A stretch of DNA of 34,342 bases from Rhodopirellula sp. (GTDB taxonomy: Bacteria > Planctomycetota > Planctomycetia > Planctomycetales > Planctomycetaceae). The translations under genes and the position numbers were made by a program. This document shows, piece by piece, positions 25,201 through 32,310 of this stretch; within the stretch, counting starts at the first letter, position 1, and every line of letters starts with the position of its first letter. The stretch is from positions 1-34,342 of the forward strand of contig JABMPE010000616.1 of assembly GCA_013203845.1 (NCBI GenBank), read 5' to 3'. The notes under the pieces are model-generated. The model had not been told where the DNA came from, searched no databases, and was given only the letters and a program-made list of their open reading frames with translations.

Positions 25201-25429
25201 GGTCATCCTGCCAGAAGTCTCGAAGGCACCGAAGATTCCATTGTTCGTTCGTCAGACGCTGTGGGTTGATATGCGAGACTGGCATGAGAAGGGGCACGAC
25301 AGTTTCTACCGACTCGTCTGCGGCATCATCGGTCGTCCGCCAGGCGACTCGCCGCTGCTGAAGTTCAACGCTCGACAGGTTCGGAACTGGCAGAACGTTG
25401 ACGATGGCATAGTCGACATGAAGGATTAA
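22208..25429 (+). CDS. WD40-Roc-COR-zinc ribbon-TIR multidomain protein (NLR/ROCO-like)
   Basis: 1073 residues. The ATG at 22208 has AGGAG 7 bases upstream; the upstream TTG at 22115 is less likely. After a basic N-terminus come WD40 repeats (about residues 28-330): six GH-to-WD units at an exact 126-base spacing plus further weaker blades. Then a Roc GTPase: P-loop GDTGVGKS (372-379), DLAGQP (426-431), an atypical ASRVD (485-489) in place of NKxD, and SAL (517-519). A COR-like region follows (~560-820), then a zinc ribbon with Cys831/834 and Cys856/859. The C-terminal TIR domain (~907-1040, VYDVFLSHNSDDKD) keeps the putative catalytic Glu981 in GKWQIMEH. ROCO proteins are dimeric GTPases. 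I infer a sensor-switch-effector protein in which the propeller senses and the TIR domain consumes NAD+. GC matches the neighbours. Confidence 0.9.
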   Translation: MAKRKRAAKRKKAGDQTEASPWPPGVTLLHTLTGHLNSVLDIAFSFDCEMLASANLDRSVKLWQASSGELLRTLNGHLRTVWSVAFDPQGGTLASGSADKTVKLWETDTGQLLRTLDGHMGEVYSVAFSPQDGTLASGSSDSTVKLWDSDTGRLLRTLEVHTDSIRSVAFSPQGGMLASGSDDNIVRVWETGSNQLLHTLDGHRAIVSRVTFSPVGGMLASGSHDNTVKVWDADSGRLLRTLEGHTRGVEGVAFSPDGRLLASKSVNHRIWLWDCETWETVADLSVPTRQDWRIPALAFGPTHSPLTRLAAASSEPYTPEYERNRLIQIWELDDALLLERGKGSRSVPSSSRDGSPSRGTVHYTSAKIVLVGDTGVGKSALAERLDKDKYVPSEKSTHARRTLLLDSQIVETEHGTQMHRETVLWDLAGQPAYRLVHQLSLDDAAVACVLFDARSETNPFDGAAYWAQVLQQTRANLQFTRFLVASRVDVGGLPASVERIQAFAQEHGFEPELFQTSALTGDGCQELLAAIRNAIDWDKLPAVSSTETLAALRAFVSRLKGERDSADEPSDESLPELLTIAELKQQFEADWGQSLSLDDFLAYLQRLQDSDVLDVLVYHTTGQSPRLEDRVLLDATRIDAYASALLVAAKDEPDGPGHLLESRIHAGNFKLEASERLSSKADERHVLWYVIENLLTRDLALRKTINGEDYVVFPAQCTSPLVFPGGTAFGVAFGMSGPVRSIYATLIAQLAHYESFTKREFFHDAAAYHIKPGERCLVRLLDNGNGTGELQVSFDETTKPAVRQGFLEFVGRHVESKAAPNSVTRRHAYHCHDCREAFADDLVRKRVEDKRPDLLCPLCESRTPLVNLLSKPNAASHRVAEAIDANAKTGRKKLTASWVIKGKKAEGVYDVFLSHNSDDKDHVENIARELLKVGLRPWFDKWDLAPGDAITDKLEWAIENVDCAALCFGPSDEIGKWQIMEHRAYLERWASGGARMVPVILPEVSKAPKIPLFVRQTLWVDMRDWHEKGHDSFYRLVCGIIGRPPGDSPLLKFNARQVRNWQNVDDGIVDMKD
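22307..23062 (+). repeat. WD40 tandem repeats, 126-bp period
   Basis: The GH codon pair, or its equivalent (VH in unit four), recurs at 22307, 22433, 22559, 22685, 22811 and 22937, exactly 126 bases (42 codons) apart. Neighbouring units share long identical DNA stretches, for example GGGACGCTGGCCAGCGGGAG in units two and three, which goes beyond protein conservation. This points to recent duplication or gene conversion among blades. Confidence 0.85.
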
Positions 25430-25659
25430 GCAGTCGGTCAACCTCAATTTCAAGAATCCGGCCGCGTTCGGTTGCGCTTAACTGTCAGAATTTCTTCACC
25501 ATCAGGTCACGATGGAAATTAGTGGCGGCCTGCACTCGATCCTGCACGCTCATTGCGATCCGCCTCGTGTCAGATTTGGCGGCAGGCTTGTTGGCGTTGG
25601 CTCTTGTGGAAGCGGCAACAGGATTGACCTGACGCACGACTTGCGGTTTACGCATTCGC
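25430..25659. other. Convergent intergenic gap
   Basis: A 230-base gap between the plus-strand WD40-Roc-TIR gene and the minus-strand pyruvyl transferase-like gene. No coding frame, clear terminator or recognised repeat was seen. Confidence 0.5.
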
Positions 25660-26931
25660 TCAGGTTGTTGCAGGCGACAGGTTTCGTTTCAGTTGGGCCA
25701 TCGTGTCCCGCTGACGCTGCTCGACGAAGGCGCGGGCTTTGGCGACTCGTTCTTTCGCGGCGACCGGGTTCGCGGCCAGGTTCAGCACGGCCGGCACGAT
25801 CTTCCGGTGTTCGTCGGGCTGGTCGAGATCGAACAGCCAGTCCCCCAGGCCGATGTCGCGCCACATGAAACCTTTGCTGGTCTGCTCTTTGAAGCGGCAG
25901 ACGATGGCGGGAATGCCGTTGCCGACGGCCATGATCGGCGAGTGCATCTCGCTGCCAAACAGTCCCGCACTGCGGATGTACGTGCTGAGTGCCTCGTCGG
26001 TCAGCCAGAACTTCTCACGCCAGACGACTCGCTGTTTCACATCGTCCGGCAACTTCTCAAGGAACATTTCTTTGCCAACCGCCATCTGGGTCATGTCTTC
26101 CGGACAGAGCAGGACTTTCATGGATGTCTCACGTACGACGGCGGTGATCGCCTGACGTAAAGCCGCGTGGTCGTGCTCTTTCATCTGCTCGTTGTAAGCG
26201 TGCCGTTCCGGATCAACCGGTCGCTTCTTCGACGGAATGGTCCAGTACGGCGTGAACCGCAGCCGCGACAGGCAGCACAGAAACTTCCCCTCTTCCAGGT
26301 CGTTGGCCTTGAGGAACGCGGTCGCTCGATCATCGTCGCGCAGGTCGCAGGCGAACGCACCGTCTGGACCGAACTCCATGATCGGACAGGTGATTCCCTG
26401 CTGTTTTGCATGCTCCAGCGAGACCGAGTCCCGGAAGTAGACGAACTTCGCCCGACTCAACAGTGCCTTACGATCGGCATCCCAGAACGAGCCGTACGTG
26501 ATCCCGTACACGCCGAAGGGTTTCTGCGTGTGCTTCACCCACGCGGCGACATCGTTGGCCGCCACCAGCGACGGCCCCGATCCATGCAGCAGAAAATCCG
26601 CCCAGGCGATGGCTTCACCCAGCTCGGCACTTGACGCCTTGCCATCGGCTCCGATCCGCCCTTTGACAATCTTCAGATTCGGAAACCGCCGATGCTCCAT
26701 CCCGGCCACTTCGTCCGAGAGATCGGAAGACGCCCACAGAATCACTTCCGCCTCCGGGAAGTGTTTCTCGATCAGAGCCAGCACGCCTGGCGTGTGCGCG
26801 ATGTCGCCAATATTGACGACCTGCCACGACGACCGCAGCAGAATCCGTGGCTTTCGACCACGCTCGGCACCCGAACACGCCGTCGACAGAACGGTGGCGA
26901 GACTCGATTGAAGAAAACGGCGTCGCTGCAT
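25660..26931 (-). CDS. Polysaccharide pyruvyl transferase family protein with Tat signal
   Basis: A 423-residue protein. The start at 26931 puts a twin-arginine signal at the N-terminus (MQRRRFLQSSLATVLSTA); the frame to 27036 adds 35 non-conserved residues. The mature part fits the CsaB-like pyruvyl transferase family (PF04230). It opens VVNIGDIAHTPGVLALIEKHFP and EVILWASSD, has FLLHGSGPSLVA and FGPDGAFACDL mid-way, and ends in the donor-site region SEMHSPIMAVGNGIPAIVCRF. The family adds pyruvate ketals to surface polysaccharides, usually in the cytoplasm, so Tat export is unusual; a related transferase or hydrolase role outside the membrane is possible. It lies 111 bases downstream of the FecR-like gene on the same strand, probably in the sigma factor operon. 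Confidence 0.82.
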   Translation of the reverse strand: MQRRRFLQSSLATVLSTACSGAERGRKPRILLRSSWQVVNIGDIAHTPGVLALIEKHFPEAEVILWASSDLSDEVAGMEHRRFPNLKIVKGRIGADGKASSAELGEAIAWADFLLHGSGPSLVAANDVAAWVKHTQKPFGVYGITYGSFWDADRKALLSRAKFVYFRDSVSLEHAKQQGITCPIMEFGPDGAFACDLRDDDRATAFLKANDLEEGKFLCCLSRLRFTPYWTIPSKKRPVDPERHAYNEQMKEHDHAALRQAITAVVRETSMKVLLCPEDMTQMAVGKEMFLEKLPDDVKQRVVWREKFWLTDEALSTYIRSAGLFGSEMHSPIMAVGNGIPAIVCRFKEQTSKGFMWRDIGLGDWLFDLDQPDEHRKIVPAVLNLAANPVAAKERVAKARAFVEQRQRDTMAQLKRNLSPATT

Positions 26932-27042
26932 GATGGCTACCCCAGGATGATAAGCGAGTTCGTAACTTCGGATTCTAACGTCGAGTCGAGTTCTGACTGC
27001 TCCTGATGACTGGCGGCGTGGCGTTGGTTGGGCCACAGAGGG

Positions 27043-28716
27043 TCAATGACTTTCCGGCAAACCACCAATAAACACCGGGTCGATGAAATGCTGGTCATCC
27101 AGCGCATCCTGAATGAACAGTTCTTCAACACGGTCACCGAGTGAGTATCCAAGGTCCGACAGGTCAATCCCCACGGCCAGGCCTCGGAACTTCACCACTT
27201 GACGTCGAGGTGTGCAATCAGTCGATTCCAGCTCGGCCAGTGAGTTTGCTGGCTGGCCAAAAAAGAAGACGTCGAAATCCGTCAGGTCGAGAGCCAACGG
27301 AGACTCCATCGTCAGGTCAAACTTGCGAATCGTGTGAGCACGCAGGCCCGGTCGGAATGTCATGGGGCTGATGTGGAAGGCGTCGCCGTCCGGTGAATTG
27401 GAAAACGTCTGCACGTCGAACAGCACGATGTCTGCGTCGGGACCGTTGACGACCGGTTTCTGAAAACGAATCGCCATACCAGGAGTGTCGGCATCCGGAT
27501 CCGTGGTCAGTGGTACTTCGCTGCCGCCGGGGTTGATCACTCCGGTGACCAGACTGTGGTCGGAAGTGGTGTCTCGGCGATGACCGGGCAACGCTTTGTT
27601 ACTGCAGAGAAACGCTCCAGAGAGACCACGGAACGCTGTCACTTCGACAGGAATCAGATCGTCGACAGGAATTTCGGAGACCACGCCTTCACGTTGAACG
27701 GTGACGCTGATGAGTCGATCGGCGTCGCCGTCGGGGCCGGTGGTGGCTTTGTACGAAACCACGCGATCGGGCAATTGGCGTCGATAGCTGGTCGCATCAA
27801 AAGGAATAGCGTCGGAGCTAAACTCGCCCACGTTCGCAAATTTCTGAGCGTTGTTAGCGGTCAGTCGCACGGCGGTGTCATTCACAACTTCCGAAACCGC
27901 GTGGGAATCGGAACAACCACGCGGGCCTTCAACGCGTTCGTAGATGTCCGCGGCTCCTTCGATGACCTGAACTTCGGTCTCGCTGGTTTCGGAGACGTTG
28001 ACAGTGAAGCGAGTGCCGCGATCAACCACACGCGTGACGGGAGTCTCAATCCGAAAACCTTCAGCTCCGTCCGGCGCGTGAACCGAGCAGCGGCCCATAT
28101 CCAAAGCCAGGCTCTCGTCCGAAACCACGCGGAAGACGGCCGGGCCTTCGATGATGGCGGACGCTCCGGTCGGAAACTCAAGCTCGACCAGACCACTCAT
28201 CAGAACGTAATCACGCTGACGCGACAGGGCCGAGCCTTCCGGCGGCGACAGTTCACCGAAGAACCGGGCGTGAGACTGACTGGCGATGTGAACGGCTTCT
28301 TCGGTCGGGTTGTTCTGATTCGGATCCGGCCAGAACAACGGGCGGAAAATCAGGCCGAACAGAATGAGGCCGGCAATGGCAGTCAGGCTGCGGAGGACGG
28401 GACGACGACGCTGTTGATGTTGATGAGCAGCAGGCTGTCTGTCGCACTGTCCGACCTCGTGCATTACGCCGCTGACGAAACTCTCGCCGTCCGTCGGAAG
28501 CCGGTCGAGCGTTTCGCTGACGAACTGTTCGTGCCGCTCGACTTCTTCGGCGGCGATCAGCCCCAGCAGACGATGCGTCTGGAACTGGTCGGCAGCCTGC
28601 TTCAGCAGCGCTTCGTCGGAAGCCAGTAACTCGCGCAGTTCGGCGATTCCGGATTCGTCCAGTTCGCCTTCGAGGTAGTCCGTCCAGAGTTCTTCAAAGC
28701 GATTGGGCTGACTCAC
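27043..28716 (-). CDS. FecR-domain membrane anti-sigma factor
   Basis: 557 residues from a GTG start that overlaps the sigma factor stop as GTGA (28716-28713), which implies translational coupling. The cytoplasmic N-terminus (1-108) looks like an anti-sigma domain (RFEELWTDYLEGELDESGIAELRELL, the planctomycete zinc-finger-like helical form without the zinc ligands). One TM helix lies at 110-128 (SLTAIAGLILFGLIFRPLF). A periplasmic FecR domain follows (~170-270), with LMSGLVELEFPTGASAIIEGPA and FRIETPVTRVVDRGTRFTVNV. A ~250-residue beta-rich C-terminal domain ends DPVFIGGLPESH and may bind a ligand. Likely role: it holds the ECF sigma factor at the membrane and responds to an envelope signal. 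Confidence 0.9.
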   Translation of the reverse strand: MSQPNRFEELWTDYLEGELDESGIAELRELLASDEALLKQAADQFQTHRLLGLIAAEEVERHEQFVSETLDRLPTDGESFVSGVMHEVGQCDRQPAAHQHQQRRRPVLRSLTAIAGLILFGLIFRPLFWPDPNQNNPTEEAVHIASQSHARFFGELSPPEGSALSRQRDYVLMSGLVELEFPTGASAIIEGPAVFRVVSDESLALDMGRCSVHAPDGAEGFRIETPVTRVVDRGTRFTVNVSETSETEVQVIEGAADIYERVEGPRGCSDSHAVSEVVNDTAVRLTANNAQKFANVGEFSSDAIPFDATSYRRQLPDRVVSYKATTGPDGDADRLISVTVQREGVVSEIPVDDLIPVEVTAFRGLSGAFLCSNKALPGHRRDTTSDHSLVTGVINPGGSEVPLTTDPDADTPGMAIRFQKPVVNGPDADIVLFDVQTFSNSPDGDAFHISPMTFRPGLRAHTIRKFDLTMESPLALDLTDFDVFFFGQPANSLAELESTDCTPRRQVVKFRGLAVGIDLSDLGYSLGDRVEELFIQDALDDQHFIDPVFIGGLPESH

Positions 28717-29309
28717 GACACGCCTCCTTCACTGGCCACCATACGGCGTTCGATGCACTGCTGAAGTTTCTGCCGCAACTGCCAGAGTTGCTTCTTCACG
28801 GCGGCGACTGAGCGACCGCTGCGAGTCGCCATCTCTTCCAGCGGGATTTCTTCGTCGTATCGCCACGTGACGAATCGCCGCATGTGGTCTCCCAGCTGAC
28901 CAAGACACTCCTGCAGATAATCGAGCTTCGTGGTCCACAGTTCCGGCGGCTCCGAGGCTCGTCGCTCCAGTTCCCGCTGCAACAAATCCGGCGCATATCG
29001 CGCGTGATAGTCCGCGATGCGTCGCAATCGAGTGGTTTCTGATTTCAACTGATACCGGGCAATCGTGAACAGCCAGGCGGAGAAGTTGGTGCCCGGTTCA
29101 AACTCATTCAACCGCGTGTAAGCCGCGACGAACGCACGCTGAGCGATTTCATCCACGTCCACACCGGGCGGCGACTGAGCCACCAGCCACGCTCGCAAAG
29201 GACGTTCACAGTGCCGCACGACATGTTCAAATGCAGCAGCGTCACCGCGCAGCACTCGACGCAGTGACTGCTCAAATGGATCGTCGGCTGTGGTGTCAGG
29301 AAGACTCAT
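28713..29309 (-). CDS. ECF-type RNA polymerase sigma factor (planctomycete Sig-70 subfamily)
   Basis: A 198-residue sigma-70 family protein with regions 2 and 4 only. Region 2 covers ~25-97: DEIAQRAFVAAYTRLNEFEPGTNFSAWLFTIARYQLKSETTR, including the -10 recognition helix. Region 4 covers ~131-190: YLQECLGQLGDHMRRFVTWRYDEEIPLEEMATRSGRSVAAVKKQLWQLRQKL, with a helix-turn-helix for the -35 element. It resembles the short sigma factors abundant in Rhodopirellula-type genomes. The ATG at 29309 has only a weak ribosome site. It overlaps the FecR-like anti-sigma gene by four bases, and the pyruvyl transferase-like gene follows. It probably autoregulates this operon, but no -35/-10 pair for it could be assigned. 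Confidence 0.93.
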   Translation of the reverse strand: MSLPDTTADDPFEQSLRRVLRGDAAAFEHVVRHCERPLRAWLVAQSPPGVDVDEIAQRAFVAAYTRLNEFEPGTNFSAWLFTIARYQLKSETTRLRRIADYHARYAPDLLQRELERRASEPPELWTTKLDYLQECLGQLGDHMRRFVTWRYDEEIPLEEMATRSGRSVAAVKKQLWQLRQKLQQCIERRMVASEGGVS

Positions 29310-29403
29310 GTCAGTGAATATGGCAGATGCCGACGGAAAGTTACCCTCAATTCAGGCAGCGGTTGAAAGTTTTCCCGAGTGGCGCGGCAACTGAAACGAC
29401 GGC

Positions 29404-32247
29404 TCACGGAGCCAGCGGGCGGCTGATCAGCATCTTCAACTTTGACTTCGGACCGACGATTTCCCTGGCGAGAATGTCCGCCTCGGTGAAACGCGCCAGC
29501 AGAATTTCGCCGTCGGTCGCTCGATTGCGGTCATAGGAAATGTAGATCGTGCCGTCCGGAGCCTGGAAACCATCCGGATACGAAATCCCTTTCCGCTCGT
29601 CGAGTACCAGTCCGCCGCTCCAGGTGTTCCCATCGTCGTCGGACAACCACGCACTCAGTTGAACTCGCCCGGAGTGGGCATCGATCTGGTCGCCGTGCTT
29701 GATCAGCAGCAATCTGCCCGAACTGAGGCGACGAATGTGGAAGCGTGCGTTCGGCTGCTTGATCGCCGAATCAATCGGCGTCGACCAGGTCTTTCCCTGG
29801 TCAGTAGAAGTGGACTCCATCATCCCCTTCGATGTGCGAGCCAGCATCCACAGCGAGTGATCCCGGCGTTCGACAATCATGTGCTCGTGCCAGTCCGGAT
29901 TGGGAAATGTCGCCATTCCGCGTCGTTCCCAGGTATCTCCCTTGTCAGTCGAAACGAAGACGTTGGCGCCGCGCATCGAGTCGAGTTCCGGAAAGCAACC
30001 CTTGAACGGGCCGAAGCCGCCGCGCTGATCGAGTGACATCGGCAGCATCCACTCACCGGTCGAGAGCACCGTCGGTTTATTGAGCGTGACGCCGTGCCAG
30101 ATGCGGCGTGGTGCAGACCAGACCGGCTCGTCGGCATCCGGATTTTCGCAGAGCGTGGCCCACACACCGGCTCGACCGTCGAACATGTCCATCGACTGGT
30201 CGAAGATCAACCACAGTCGACCCAGCGGGTCCGTCCACAGGTTGCCCACCAGAATACTCCGCGGTCGTGGCAGTTCTTTGTCATGCGTATCAACAACCAG
30301 CCGCGGCGATGACCAGTGCTCTCCGTCGTCGTCACTGGTCGCCAGAACAAAGAAAGCTTGCGGGCTGTCGCCGCCTGCGACCCAGCAGGCCCACAACCGT
30401 CCGCCGGGTGTGCGTTCAATCCCGATGGTCATGCCGTAGTCAAGCTTGTCGTAGTCGTACTCAGGCAGCGGTGACGTGTTGAGCTTTGGCGGCACCAGCG
30501 CGTAATCAGCGATTTTCTCCATACGCTCAATTCGGCTTGCGGCATCCTCAGATGATTCGGGCACCGGTTGGACAGCGGAAACTTCGGTGCCTTCTCCAGC
30601 CACCAGGAAGGCCAGTTTTCGGACGCGCAGACGTTCTCCCTTTGTCAGCACTCGTCGCCACGCGAAGACGCGGTTGATCTCGCCCGGAAAGAGCTGAAAC
30701 TCAGGCGTGTCCACCTGAGTGAATCCCTGTTTCAGCAGCGCCGCACTCTGATTGGCTGAATGAGGTTTGCTCAGCGTCATCACAAAGATCTCGCCGGGTT
30801 TCTGACACTGGACTTCGTAGCCTTCAATGCTGGTCCGTAGAAAAGACCGCCCCATCAGAAACTCCGGAGCTTCAGTCAGTGTGTAATCCCGATCGGTAAA
30901 CAGTTTCACGCCGACCTTCATCACAGCCGCCTGTTCCGCCGGCTTCGGTATTGGTTGGCGATGTCGGCCGGCCTGAGACGCGAATTCGCCAGCCTGTTCC
31001 AGGCGACCGAACATGATGGCTTCCTTGCGACTGGGCGACGTGTCGCCCTGAGTCACGCAGAGCCAGACGACTCCGTCGTGTTCGCGAAAGGTTGGATACT
31101 GAAATGACCTCGTCGATTCAAAGCGGTATTTTCGCTCCCAGGTTTTCCCATCGCGAGAGATGTCGACGTTGAACACACTGCGGTTAACGCCGTGAATCCT
31201 GGTCGCCTCCTGCCAGCCGAGATAATACAGATCGCCAAACCGATCGAATGTTGGTTTGGAATTCGCCCCATTGGGAACCCAGGGCAGTTCGGTGCCGATC
31301 GTCCAGGTCTTCCCGTCGCGACTGGTGGTGAAGTGATAGTTACCGCCATCGTTGCGACAGATCGCCATCCAGGTGCCATCCGGCAGACGATTGACCGCCG
31401 ACTCACTCAACGCCGCGGACTGCGGCTCGTTGAAGTGCCCGACGATTTCGAAGGTTTCGAAGTCGTCGTGGACAACAGCCAGCGCATTCTGCTTGCCGGG
31501 AAAGTTGTTAATTGCAACGTAGTTCTTTCCGTCAAACTCCTTGAACGAATCAAACAGGTAGAGCCCGAAATCTTTCGCGTCTTTCGTGAAACCCCTGGCG
31601 ACAGCATCGGCGTGAAAGTAGCGAGGCTGCATATCGAATGTGCCAGCCGCCGTCTTCAGCCTGGCCTTGTGAATCGTGTTGGCGAATGTCTGCGTCGTCA
31701 GATCAAAATCGCGATACCACGTTTGCGCCTGCCGTTGCCCCGGCTGCTCACTGGCGAAGTAACACCGGAGCGTCTTTGCATCTGTCTGCAGAATCCGTGG
31801 CACGAAACAGGCACCGACCGGCAGCGTCTCGTTCTCGAACGCCTGCTGAGAACGCGCAAACGGGATGACATTTTCAACCTTCAGCGTGTCGAGATTCACG
31901 ATCGACATCGCGCAGTAAATCTCGGGCCACGCAGCACTCTCGCCGCCTTTCAGATCGTTCACTTCGGCGACGACAAAGGCTCGCCGGTCAACGAATGCCA
32001 TCTCCGCATCGTGCGCTCCTTTGACCTGCGGAGCCGTGACAGTCACCAGCCGTTGCATGACTTCATCGCCAGCCAGAGCGGCGTCCCAGCCCGGCGGAAG
32101 CAGACTTTCCGGTTTCTCCGACGTCGCGGATTTTCCCGACGTTGCCTCATCCGCCGACAGCATTCCCGATGCGCCACACACGAAAGCGACCAGCAGAAGC
32201 AGTCGGGTTAACCTGCGGAGTTTTATCACCAGAGTAGCCCTTTTCAT
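29404..32247 (-). CDS. Exported sialidase/BNR-repeat protein with two beta-propellers
   Basis: A 947-residue protein. The start at 32247 (AGGA site 8 bases upstream) gives a signal peptide: KLRR, then LLLLVAFVCGASG, cut near residue 31 (MLSA/DE). Six Asp-boxes are visible: two in the N-terminal half (SRDGKTWTIG, SRDGKTWERK) and four in the C-terminal half (SDDDGEHW, STDKGDTW, STDQGKTW, SDDDGNTW). They imply two propellers joined by a linker around residues 480-620. The C-terminal one fits the exo-alpha-sialidase-like family, with PRPRSILVGNLWTDPLGRLWLIF and NKPTVLSTGEWMLPMSLD. Planctomycete members of this family act on sulfated or other marine glycans as often as on sialic acid, so the substrate is open. 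It lies 64 bases downstream of the SGNH hydrolase gene, in the same unit. Confidence 0.88.
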   Translation of the reverse strand: MKRATLVIKLRRLTRLLLLVAFVCGASGMLSADEATSGKSATSEKPESLLPPGWDAALAGDEVMQRLVTVTAPQVKGAHDAEMAFVDRRAFVVAEVNDLKGGESAAWPEIYCAMSIVNLDTLKVENVIPFARSQQAFENETLPVGACFVPRILQTDAKTLRCYFASEQPGQRQAQTWYRDFDLTTQTFANTIHKARLKTAAGTFDMQPRYFHADAVARGFTKDAKDFGLYLFDSFKEFDGKNYVAINNFPGKQNALAVVHDDFETFEIVGHFNEPQSAALSESAVNRLPDGTWMAICRNDGGNYHFTTSRDGKTWTIGTELPWVPNGANSKPTFDRFGDLYYLGWQEATRIHGVNRSVFNVDISRDGKTWERKYRFESTRSFQYPTFREHDGVVWLCVTQGDTSPSRKEAIMFGRLEQAGEFASQAGRHRQPIPKPAEQAAVMKVGVKLFTDRDYTLTEAPEFLMGRSFLRTSIEGYEVQCQKPGEIFVMTLSKPHSANQSAALLKQGFTQVDTPEFQLFPGEINRVFAWRRVLTKGERLRVRKLAFLVAGEGTEVSAVQPVPESSEDAASRIERMEKIADYALVPPKLNTSPLPEYDYDKLDYGMTIGIERTPGGRLWACWVAGGDSPQAFFVLATSDDDGEHWSSPRLVVDTHDKELPRPRSILVGNLWTDPLGRLWLIFDQSMDMFDGRAGVWATLCENPDADEPVWSAPRRIWHGVTLNKPTVLSTGEWMLPMSLDQRGGFGPFKGCFPELDSMRGANVFVSTDKGDTWERRGMATFPNPDWHEHMIVERRDHSLWMLARTSKGMMESTSTDQGKTWSTPIDSAIKQPNARFHIRRLSSGRLLLIKHGDQIDAHSGRVQLSAWLSDDDGNTWSGGLVLDERKGISYPDGFQAPDGTIYISYDRNRATDGEILLARFTEADILAREIVGPKSKLKMLISRPLAP

Positions 32248-32310
32248 CGATATTCCTGATTTCACTGCGGCAGGCAGCAACATGACAACTTCGAGTAACC
32301 CTGCAGATCA

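Noticed and set aside
27556-28629. 357-aa plus-strand frame opposite the FecR-type gene
   Set aside because: It is a shadow of the minus-strand FecR protein caused by GC-rich codon bias; no recognisable motif or ribosome site.
31192-32211. 339-aa plus-strand frame inside the sialidase gene
   Set aside because: It runs antisense through the sialidase, whose Asp-boxes and signal peptide are unmistakable. The antisense product has no domain and is Arg/Val-rich shadow sequence.
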